NCBI GenBank assembly: GCA_002316835.1
Contig: DCEG01000108.1
Coordinates: 1 to 9,471, forward strand
Length of the DNA: 9,471 nucleotides
Origin: Bacteroidales bacterium UBA1035
Lineage (GTDB): Bacteria > Bacteroidota > Bacteroidia > Bacteroidales > Dysgonomonadaceae
Reading direction: 5' to 3'
Part shown: in pieces, positions 1-5,633 of the stretch
How the letters are laid out: every line of letters begins with the position of its first letter
Position numbering within the stretch: position 1 is the stretch's first letter
The notes under the pieces: model-generated
Databases searched by the model: none
What the model was told of the DNA's origin: nothing
What the model saw: only the letters and a program-made list of their open reading frames with translations
Made by a program: the position numbers and the translations under genes

Positions 1-230
1 CGTTCGTTTTCGGTAAATTTGGAGACATCGGTTCCGTTCAGCAAATACTGTCCCGATGTGGGATTATCCAACAAGCCCAGAATGTTGAGCAGCGTGGTTT
101 TTCCGCAGCCCGATGGACCCATAATGGCGACAAATTCGCCTTCGTTGATTTCGATGTTCACTTCGGTCAATGCCCAAGTTTCTACTTCTTCCGTGCGGAA
201 GATTTTTTGGAGGTTTTCTGTTTTAATCAT
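1..230 (-). CDS. ABC transporter ATP-binding protein, MacB/LolD type (3' part outside window)
   Basis: This is the N-terminal part of an ABC ATPase that would hydrolyse ATP in the cytoplasm to power the FtsX-type permeases encoded upstream. The ATG lies at 230-228 and 76 codons are visible before the left edge cuts the frame. The protein begins MIKTENLQKIF and has the Walker A motif GPSGCGKTT at residues 38-46, followed by LLNILGLLDNPTSG (47-60), which is typical of the MacB/LolD/FtsE group. The Q-loop, ABC signature, Walker B and H-loop would lie outside the window, so integrity cannot be judged. The start is well placed because the protein aligns with the family from its first residues. The leader is A/T-rich (AATTAAACAAA before ATG) with no Shine-Dalgarno sequence, as is usual in Bacteroidota. 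The gene follows the lipoprotein by 142 bases that hold a repeat element. Family membership is seen directly; pairing with these permeases is inferred from position. Confidence 0.93.
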   Translation of the reverse strand, partial: MIKTENLQKIFRTEEVETWALTEVNIEINEGEFVAIMGPSGCGKTTLLNILGLLDNPTSGQYLLNGTDVSKFTENE

Positions 231-250
231 TTTGTTTAATTATTTAGATA

Positions 251-275
251 GTTAGACTATAAGAATTTAGACTGT
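251..275. repeat. 25-nt spacer repeat, copy 1 (TTAGAC type)
   Basis: This 25-nt stretch (GTTAGACTAT followed by AAGAATTTAG and ACTGT) recurs at 3053-3077 with one mismatch. Both copies sit upstream of a minus-strand gene start (the ATPase at 230, permease C at 3027) and both have a twin-hairpin element on their high-coordinate side. It is built from short TTAGA/TAGAC units that also recur at 5571-5620 and 7941-8015. Its function is unknown; it could be a repeat by-product or part of a leader. Confidence 0.7.
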
Positions 276-283
276 CAGATTTT

Positions 284-341
284 CGGGACACGAACGCTTT
301 TAGCTTCGTGTTTTTTACGAAGCCACAGGCATCGTCTCCCG
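284..341. repeat. Twin-hairpin interspersed element, copy 1 (58 bp)
   Basis: This 58-bp element is bounded by near-perfect inverted ends: CGGGACACGA at 284-293 and TCGTCTCCCG at 332-341, with one mismatch over 10 bp. It shares 28 consecutive identical bases (290-317) with the second copy at 3122-3178. Inside are a hairpin with a GC TTTTA GC core (289-310), a T6 tract (311-316), and a weaker second hairpin whose arms have decayed compared with copy 2. On the minus strand the element follows a TAA (345-343) that closes the read-through frame of the lipoprotein. The layout resembles a non-autonomous REP/BIME-like element, but I do not recognise a named family. Confidence 0.7.
289..316 (+). terminator. 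Candidate intrinsic terminator facing right (antisense to the operon)
   Basis: On the plus strand CACGAA (289-294) pairs with TTCGTG (305-310). It is extended by GC/GC around a TTTTA loop, with one bulged C at 295, and six T follow at once (311-316). This is the hairpin-plus-U-tract form of an intrinsic terminator. It is oriented against the operon, so it would stop antisense transcription, not the efflux operon. Read from the minus strand there is no U-tract. It is part of the repeat element at 284-341, so terminator activity may be incidental. Confidence 0.4.
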
Positions 342-372
342 ATTACGGCATAACCGGCGGCTCATCCACTTC

Positions 373-558
373 CTACGCTTCGTAAATTTTGTTGGTATCC
401 ACAACTTCTGTTTGTTGCGCTTCACTTTCTTTGGGTTGCTTGCTTTTTCCGGTGCAGTTTGCGAGGAGGAAAAAGATTGCGAAAGCGAGTAAGATTGTTT
501 TACCCCTAAATCCCCTAAAGGGGACTTTTGCGGGCTGTGAAATTGTTTTTGTTTTCAT
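373..558 (-). CDS. Small predicted lipoprotein, 61 aa, probably truncated
   Basis: This short frame encodes a predicted lipoprotein of 61 residues. The start chosen is the ATG at 558-556 (MKTKTIS). An in-frame ATG at 645 would begin inside the large palindrome at 604-660 and add 29 unlikely residues. The product has a basic n-region (1-20), a hydrophobic segment KTILLAFAIFFLLAN (20-34), and a lipobox LANC with Cys35 as the lipidation site; Asn at -1 is less common than Gly, Ala or Ser. The mature part is only about 27 polar residues, CTGKSKQPKESEAQQTEVV onward. The n-region residues SQPAKVPFRGFRG are encoded by a palindromic repeat (501-535). After the TAG (375-373) the frame stays open for EVDEPPVMP and then TAA (345-343), which is reminiscent of the MP-x-FPGG start of TonB C-terminal domains. 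I infer a decayed longer lipoprotein, but a genuine tiny lipoprotein remains possible. No function can be assigned. Confidence 0.55.
   Translation of the reverse strand: MKTKTISQPAKVPFRGFRGKTILLAFAIFFLLANCTGKSKQPKESEAQQTEVVDTNKIYEA
501..535. repeat. Palindromic CCCCTAAAGGGG-type repeat inside the lipoprotein frame
   Basis: The core TCCCCTAAAGGGGA (511-524) is a 6-bp stem with a 2-nt centre. It is preceded by a partial direct copy of the left arm (CCCCTAAA at 503-510). Sequences of this style, ATCCCCTAAAGGGGA, are to my knowledge common as dispersed short repeats in Bacteroidota genomes. Here it lies in frame within the signal peptide n-region of the small lipoprotein and encodes KVPFRGFRG without breaking the frame. 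Confidence 0.55.
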
Positions 559-603
559 CTTGTTTTTATTTTTGCCGGATAAAATTTTGTTGTTCGGTGG
601 TTT

Positions 604-660
604 GTAGAGACGCAATGCTTGCGTCTTATCTACATGGAGACGCAAGCATTGCGTCTCTAC
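604..660. repeat. Perfect 23-bp inverted repeat (GTAGAGACGCAA type palindrome)
   Basis: Bases 604-626 are the exact reverse complement of 638-660, with an 11-nt spacer. Each arm is itself a hairpin: GACGCAA TGC TTGCGTC (609-625) and GAGACGCAA GCA TTGCGTCTC (637/638-658). The structure can therefore fold as one long stem or as two small ones, like a BIME pair. It starts nine bases past the stop codon of permease C and precedes the lipoprotein. GTAGAGACGC-type palindromes are, as far as I recall, dispersed in many copies in several bacterial genomes, including Bacteroidota and cyanobacteria. No U-tract follows on either strand, so a classical terminator is unlikely, but it could stabilise mRNA 3' ends or attenuate read-through. 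Confidence 0.85.
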
Positions 661-669
661 GGTGGGGCG

Positions 670-3027
670 TTAGTCCGATTTTACCACATCCGCGGGATGG
701 GTATTCGCAATTTTATTCAATTTCCAAAACATTGTTATCAGCACAAAAAATGCCACGACGCACAACGTAAGAAGCAACATCGGATAAATCTTCGGCCGAT
801 ATACTACGGATACGTTATCAAACTGTTTTCCAAATATCCACACCACCAATGCCGATGAAAAAGTAAACGATGCAATCATCAGAAAGATGTAGATTTTACC
901 GAAAAGCAGGTAGATATCTATCTTCATAGCGCCGTTTATTTTGCGTATCGCCACGTTTTTTTGCTTTTTCTGCGTATCTACCGTTACCGCCGTGTATATC
1001 CCGAACAGGGCAATGATGAGGCTGAAAAAAGAAACGAAATAAATAACGAAATAAAAAACGGACGAGTATCCGTTTCGACGTTCCTGTTGCTCAGAAAATG
1101 TTTCTACTTTATACGCAATGGATTCGGGCAGATATTCGCGAATGATCGACAACAACGCTTTGCGAATATCGGTTTCGTTGCCCTTGTTGCTCTTTACCCA
1201 CACGCCGGAAACAACATCGGGAATGGGCGGCGCTATCCATACCGAGCCTTGCATTGCCGGAGTAAACGGCATATTGTCCACCACGCCCGCAATGCGGAAA
1301 ATTCCGCCGCCCAAATCGATGGATTCTGTGTGGGGAAAATCTTTCAGTTTGTCCATAAAAGCGCGCGAAACAAGAGCCTCATCGGGTGCGAGCGAGCCAA
1401 CGTTCAATCCGCGCGTATCGATATTGAAAACGGAAAAGAAGTCGGGTTCTGCCGCAATGAGCGTGAAAGGAGTGTGGATGCTGTCGGGCAGCACGTATTC
1501 GGTTTGCAGAGCGAAATACGACTGCATATCGTTGTCCATGGCTTCGCCGGGCATCATAAACGAACCCATTTTCGCCACTTCGTCCACGCCTTTCAGGGTT
1601 TTTATTTTTTCGATGATTTCCGCTTGATATTCGGGCAGGGTAAAGTCGAGCAGCGGAACGGCAAATATTCGCGCAGCATCGGTTTTCGTCATCAATATTC
1701 GCTCTTCCGAAGCCATCCGATTATAAAACTTAAACAAGATAAACGTGCTGCTCAACAAAAAGAAGGCAAACAGCAGTTGCACGCCCAAGGAGATGTTTCG
1801 AAACAGATAACGGTTTGTTTTCGAAACGCTTCCGCCCCGTATTCCTTCCGTGGCAAGCGTTTTGTTGATTTTCCGCATAAAAACGCCCATAATGAGAATG
1901 CTGAGAACAAGTACGATACCCATTGTTTTCAGCTGAACATAAAACACTTCCGCTGGATAAAAATTGATGGGAATGTGAATGATTTCGGAAATAAGCGATA
2001 GTTTGGTCAGTAATATTTCTGTAAATCCAAACGAAAGCAGTAGCGAAAGCAACAAAAAAGGCAAAATTTCGAACATCAACTGTAAGAAAATAGCTGTTTG
2101 TCCTGCACCGGCAATTTTACGCATGGTAAACTGACGAATGCGAGACGAGACGGAGTGAGTGAGCAGATTGAAGAAATTAATCAGTGCCGAAAACAGCACC
2201 AGTAACGAAAGCAACAGAACGCCTATCGCGAATCCGTCTTCCTTGCGAAACAGGGGACGTTTTTGCGAAATGAACTTTGCCTTCGGCGAAATAATTTCGT
2301 TTTTCGCTTCATCCACTCGCTGAATGGTAGTTAATTGATGGTTCAGCGCGTCTAAATCGGCGTTTTTCTTCAACAGAGCAAACACGAATGGCGACGACGC
2401 AGCATCGTAATCCGATACATATATTTCTCCGCCCATCGCATCCACCCGAATGTCTTTTATGACGCCCACAACGCGGTATGAACCAAATACGTGGTGTGTT
2501 TCGTCGGTTAGTTCGATAACGTTATCCAACGGATTTTCGTTTCCAAACACTTTTTTTGCAAACGATTGGCTGATAATGGCCGAGTTTTTATCCCACACTT
2601 GGTTGGAGCCTTTTAGAAACCGTGCGCTAAAAACATCGAAAAATTCTTGGTTGGCCACCCTAATCCACGAAGTGGTGAAAGGCATAAATTTTTCGGGTTG
2701 CCGCACTACGTTCACGTAATCCACATTGTGCACGCCGGCAATTATTGCCATAGCTTCTGTTTGCGGAAGTGGCATTTGCTGTATTTTCTGCCAATCGTCG
2801 GCGCTCAACGGATAATCTTTATCGTTTGCTGCATCGTGAGCCGAAAAGTGTACAATCCGTTCGTGATACTTAAATACGCTCACGTCTTTTCCCTTCGTTT
2901 GAAACAGCAGAAAATAGGCGAACGAGAAAATAACCAATCCCACGGCTATTCCTAACGATGTCAATAGAAACCGGAGCGGATTTTGCCGGATTTCTCTGAA
3001 AATTGTTTTTAGATAATGTAGAAACAT
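670..3027 (-). CDS. ABC transporter permease C, double MacB/FtsX type, 785 aa
   Basis: This is an inner-membrane permease of the MacB/FtsX superfamily in the duplicated form. TM1 lies at about 20-42 and is followed by a periplasmic MacB-type domain (about 45-260) with FFDVFSARFLKG (129-140) and ISQSFAKKVFGNENPLDN (152-169). The first FtsX TM bundle spans about 265-383, with a coupling motif IRQFTMRKIAGAG (297-309). A linker TM (411-433) and a second periplasmic domain (about 435-650) follow, and then the final FtsX bundle (about 655-768), with the better conserved motif KNVAIRKINGA (690-700). The C-terminus HPADVVKSD matches the NPxxxxKSE ending of the two upstream permeases. The start MFLHYLKTIFREIRQNP fits the family, and the ATG is preceded by TAAATT. 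It lies 155 bases downstream of permease B and is third of three paralogues. The substrate is unknown. Of the three, the second periplasmic domain here is among the less canonical (VSRAFMDKLKDFP in place of a FGxxNPiG motif). Confidence 0.95.
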   Translation of the reverse strand: MFLHYLKTIFREIRQNPLRFLLTSLGIAVGLVIFSFAYFLLFQTKGKDVSVFKYHERIVHFSAHDAANDKDYPLSADDWQKIQQMPLPQTEAMAIIAGVHNVDYVNVVRQPEKFMPFTTSWIRVANQEFFDVFSARFLKGSNQVWDKNSAIISQSFAKKVFGNENPLDNVIELTDETHHVFGSYRVVGVIKDIRVDAMGGEIYVSDYDAASSPFVFALLKKNADLDALNHQLTTIQRVDEAKNEIISPKAKFISQKRPLFRKEDGFAIGVLLLSLLVLFSALINFFNLLTHSVSSRIRQFTMRKIAGAGQTAIFLQLMFEILPFLLLSLLLSFGFTEILLTKLSLISEIIHIPINFYPAEVFYVQLKTMGIVLVLSILIMGVFMRKINKTLATEGIRGGSVSKTNRYLFRNISLGVQLLFAFFLLSSTFILFKFYNRMASEERILMTKTDAARIFAVPLLDFTLPEYQAEIIEKIKTLKGVDEVAKMGSFMMPGEAMDNDMQSYFALQTEYVLPDSIHTPFTLIAAEPDFFSVFNIDTRGLNVGSLAPDEALVSRAFMDKLKDFPHTESIDLGGGIFRIAGVVDNMPFTPAMQGSVWIAPPIPDVVSGVWVKSNKGNETDIRKALLSIIREYLPESIAYKVETFSEQQERRNGYSSVFYFVIYFVSFFSLIIALFGIYTAVTVDTQKKQKNVAIRKINGAMKIDIYLLFGKIYIFLMIASFTFSSALVVWIFGKQFDNVSVVYRPKIYPMLLLTLCVVAFFVLITMFWKLNKIANTHPADVVKSD

Positions 3028-3052
3028 AATTTATTTTTTAGACATTTAGATT

Positions 3053-3077
3053 GTTAGAATATAAGAATTTAGACTGT
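3053..3077. repeat. 25-nt spacer repeat, copy 2 (TTAGAC type)
   Basis: This matches 251-275 over 25 bases with a single difference (A for C at the seventh base). It lies 25 bases upstream of the start codon of permease C on the minus strand, while copy 1 lies 20 bases upstream of the ATPase start. The similar position and the shared neighbouring twin-hairpin element suggest that the two spacers descend from one another. No promoter consensus (TAnnTTTG) is clear within it. Confidence 0.7.
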
Positions 3078-3092
3078 TGCTGTTTTCTTCAT

Positions 3093-3119
3093 CCGTCAGA
3101 CCGCATATCGGTCGGACGG
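3093..3119. repeat. 27-nt hairpin (CCGTC/GACCG) in the permease B-C spacer
   Basis: CCGTC (3093-3097) pairs with GACGG (3115-3119), and GACCG (3099-3103) pairs with CGGTC (3109-3113). One A/G mismatch interrupts the stem, and the loop is CATAT. It is a 10-bp stem directly beside the twin-hairpin element (3122-3178) and a run of seven G (3118-3124). It is absent from the otherwise similar spacer at 231-345, so it is a separate element. Neither strand has a following T tract, so I do not call it a terminator. Confidence 0.6.
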
Positions 3120-3121
3120 GG

Positions 3122-3178
3122 GGGATACGAACGCTTTTAGCTTCGTGTTTTTTAACGAAGGCGCAGCCTTCGTCTCCC
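3122..3178. repeat. Twin-hairpin interspersed element, copy 2 (57 bp)
   Basis: This is the second copy of the element at 284-341; 28 bases (3127-3154) are identical. The ends GGGATACGA and TCGTCTCCC are imperfect inverted repeats. The first hairpin is ACGAACGC TTTTA GCTTCGT-like (3127-3146) and is followed by a T6 tract (3148-3153). The second is strong and perfect: ACGAAGGC (3155-3162), loop GCA, GCCTTCGT (3166-3173). On the minus strand the element begins five bases after the TAA of permease B, the same relation to a TAA as copy 1. With its T6 it could act as a terminator for rightward transcription only. Confidence 0.75.
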
Positions 3179-3182
3179 GCGA

Positions 3183-5525
3183 TTACTCCGATTTCAAACT
3201 TTTTACCGGATTAGCTTTTGCCGTGCGCCACACGTGCCAGCCAACGGTTAAGAATGTGATAACGCCAACCAGCAACAGCGCAAGCAAAAACGAGCCGGTC
3301 GATATATCCACTCTGTACACAAATTGCTGCAACCACCGTTCCAGCAGCCACCACGCCAACGGAACGGCTACAGCAAATCCTATCGCCATCCATACAAACA
3401 TCGGTTTCATTAGTAACCAAAGGAGGTGTGGCGTTTTGGCGCCGTTTATTTTTCGGATTCCGATTTCTTTTGTACGTTGTTTGACGGCGTAAAAAGTGAT
3501 ACCGAACAACCCGAAACAGGTGAGCAAAATACTGATAAGCGAATACATTTTGAGCAGGCGCGACATTTCGAAAATCTTACTGTTGCGCTGTTTGAAAACG
3601 GAGTATATATCGGTATATGTAAAATATTCATCGGGAAAACTTTTTTTCCACGCTGTTCGTATATTTGAAATGATTTTCGACGCATCTTTTGGGTCGAGTT
3701 TTACCAGCATAGTATAATATTCTTCCTGCAATGGTTTTATGCGCTCAATGATAAGCGGCACATCTTTGTTTTCCAACGACTGATAATTAAAATCTTCAAC
3801 CACTCCGGCTATAACGGCCGAAGCGTAATCTGCTTCAAAATATTTTATGAGTGGTTGTCCGATGATATTTTCGGGTGATTCTGCCACTAAATCGGCAAAT
3901 GTTTTGTTGATGAAAACCGAATTAGGGTACTTGTCTGGAACGGTTTCCCATACTTCGCCGGTAAGCTGATGAAGTTGAAGTGTTTTTATCAAACCTTCAT
4001 CTCCTGATATTCTGAGAACTGTGGTTTGAAACTCCGTTGCGTCTTTCTGTTTTAATGTTCCATAGATAATCCACGGATACATAATGTTAAGGTTTCCTCT
4101 TGAAACATTAGCTACGCCCGGAACTGACATCAAGGTTTTATCAAAATTTTTCAGATTTGCTTTGCTTTGTGCGCTGCCAATGGAAATGAGATTCCGGAAA
4201 TGCTTTCCCGAATTTATGGTTAATGCTACTTGCCTGTTAACTGTTATTGTTGCAATTATCAGGCATATTGTTATTACAAACTGAACCGCAGCCAACGTGC
4301 CCACCCAACGATTCTTCCTGGTTATGAAAAACATCCGGTAATCGCTTCCCGACAGGCGGCTGATTTTGCGACTCATCAGCAGCGCGGGAATTACCGTCAG
4401 CAGAAAAATCAACACAATAAGTAGTGGAAAGAAATCTTTGCTGTAAAAATATTTCGATGAAAAATCGACGGCTACTATTTGATTAAATACGGGCAACAAA
4501 TCGTGCATCATTAGCATAGCCAGTACAAACGAAATAAATACGGTGAGAAACGTATCTAGAAAAATTTGCCAACGCACGTCGGTGGGTTTTGCGCCCATCA
4601 GTTTTTGGGAATGAAGCGTTTTTACTTGCTGCAATATGCGCGAAAAACTCATATTCACATAGTTGAAAATAGCGATAAGGAATACCAATATGGCGGAAAT
4701 AAGTCCCACCATCAATAAATTATTTTTGCGGTAATGCCAATAAGTCAATTCTTGCTGGGAGTAGGTGGAAGAAATGGCGTGGTTAAAGGTGTGAAAATAA
4801 TATTGACCTTCAGAAAGTGTAGGAGTTTTATCTGTCTTTACCTTCGTTTCAAACTGAGAGAGGTTGGTATTTGGGGGCATCATCAACAGCGTTGGCCCGC
4901 CCCAGTTATTATCGGAGTCGCAAATCAATCCATCGAAAATAACAGCCGATTGTGGTCGGTTTCTGGTTACGGCTCCCACCGTATAAACAGTTATCACTTC
5001 CGAATCGAATCCTTCCGAACATACGGTTATTTGTTTTCCCAACGCGTTTTCATTGCCAAAGAATCGTTGCGCCATTTGTTCGCTAATGATAATTGACTGT
5101 GGATTATTAAACGCCTCCCACGAACCATACAGCAACCGGAACGGGAAAAATTGGGGGAAAGACTTATCTACATTGATAATTTGTATCGGGTCGAACCGTT
5201 GATTGTTTACTTCTACGTATTTTATATCGAAACTGTTCAGTTGCAGAAAATCTTCCACTTCGGGATACTTCTCTTTCAACTGTTGGGGAACATCGCTACT
5301 CATATACGCCACTTTCTCTCCGGGATTCGAAGGCATATCCTGCATTACCCACACCAGTTTATTGAGATTGGGGTTGTTTTTTTCTATTCCGTATTCATAC
5401 GAAACAAACGAAATCAACAATGCCGTACAAGCGATACCCACCGTAAGGCTGATAAGGGAAATGAGCGTAAACGTTTTGTTGCGCCACCAATTCCGAAGGA
5501 TGATTTTGATTGCTGTTTTGAACAT
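3183..5525 (-). CDS. ABC transporter permease B, double MacB/FtsX type, 780 aa
   Basis: This is the second of three tandem MacB/FtsX-superfamily permeases with the duplicated layout. TM1 spans about 20-43. The first periplasmic domain covers about 45-262 and carries ISEQMAQRFFGNENALGKQI (147-166), a canonical MacB-domain motif. The first FtsX bundle covers about 268-384, a linker TM 406-428, the second periplasmic domain about 430-650 (VFINKTFADLVAESPENIIGQPL, 537-559), and the last FtsX bundle about 657-767. The second coupling motif KEIGIRKINGAK (686-697) is intact. At the first coupling site the sequence is QVKTLHSQKLMGAK (300-313), which lacks the usual RE-x-(G/A)-x-RK pattern, so this half may contact the ATPase differently. 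The start MFKTAIKIILRNWWRNK is typical, and the C-terminus is ANPVKSLKSE. It lies 108 bases downstream of permease A. Its role is energy-coupled export or lipid/peptide handling with the shared ATPase; the substrate is unknown. Confidence 0.95.
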   Translation of the reverse strand: MFKTAIKIILRNWWRNKTFTLISLISLTVGIACTALLISFVSYEYGIEKNNPNLNKLVWVMQDMPSNPGEKVAYMSSDVPQQLKEKYPEVEDFLQLNSFDIKYVEVNNQRFDPIQIINVDKSFPQFFPFRLLYGSWEAFNNPQSIIISEQMAQRFFGNENALGKQITVCSEGFDSEVITVYTVGAVTRNRPQSAVIFDGLICDSDNNWGGPTLLMMPPNTNLSQFETKVKTDKTPTLSEGQYYFHTFNHAISSTYSQQELTYWHYRKNNLLMVGLISAILVFLIAIFNYVNMSFSRILQQVKTLHSQKLMGAKPTDVRWQIFLDTFLTVFISFVLAMLMMHDLLPVFNQIVAVDFSSKYFYSKDFFPLLIVLIFLLTVIPALLMSRKISRLSGSDYRMFFITRKNRWVGTLAAVQFVITICLIIATITVNRQVALTINSGKHFRNLISIGSAQSKANLKNFDKTLMSVPGVANVSRGNLNIMYPWIIYGTLKQKDATEFQTTVLRISGDEGLIKTLQLHQLTGEVWETVPDKYPNSVFINKTFADLVAESPENIIGQPLIKYFEADYASAVIAGVVEDFNYQSLENKDVPLIIERIKPLQEEYYTMLVKLDPKDASKIISNIRTAWKKSFPDEYFTYTDIYSVFKQRNSKIFEMSRLLKMYSLISILLTCFGLFGITFYAVKQRTKEIGIRKINGAKTPHLLWLLMKPMFVWMAIGFAVAVPLAWWLLERWLQQFVYRVDISTGSFLLALLLVGVITFLTVGWHVWRTAKANPVKSLKSE

Positions 5526-5633
5526 ATACTGCCTAATTGCAAATTATTAATTACCAATTACTAAATAGATTTTTAGAGCCAAGATGGATAGACAATAGAC
5601 TGTTAGATTGTTAGACTTTGAATTTTAAACTTT
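5526..5633. other. Spacer between permeases A and B with low-complexity repeats
   Basis: This 108-base A/T-rich spacer has no gene. It contains TAATTG (5534-5539) and CAATTA (5555-5560) as inverted copies around ATTATTAATTA. It also shares two blocks with the spacer at 7941-8060: ATACTGCCTA (5526-5535 and 8037-8046) and GATAGACAATAGACTG (5587-5602 and 7994-8009). TTAGA/TAGAC units follow up to 5620. I see no terminator or recognisable promoter. The shared blocks suggest amplification of the same short sequence family in successive spacers. Confidence 0.6.

Noticed and set aside
19..255. Plus-strand frame over the ATPase start
   Set aside because: It is the complement of a strand carrying an intact Walker A motif in the family's normal position, and the plus-strand product has no recognisable feature.
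373..645. Longer 90-aa version of the lipoprotein starting at 645
   Set aside because: That ATG lies inside the inverted repeat at 604-660 and would place about 50 residues before the hydrophobic core, which does not fit a lipoprotein signal peptide.
604..660. Intrinsic terminator for permease C
   Set aside because: The stem is strong, but neither strand has a following T tract, and the lipoprotein and ATPase genes continue in the same direction.
961..2001. Long open frame on the plus strand (346 codons) opposite permease C
   Set aside because: The translation is rich in His, Asn, Arg and Phe with no domain or membrane pattern. It lies wholly inside a gene with clear family features on the other strand, so it is a codon-bias shadow.
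284..3178. CRISPR-like or composite-transposon interpretation of the paired repeats
   Set aside because: There are only two copies 2.8 kb apart with a permease gene between them, no regular spacers, and no transposase or cas gene in the window. Terminal repeats flanking one operon gene do not by themselves show mobility of that gene.
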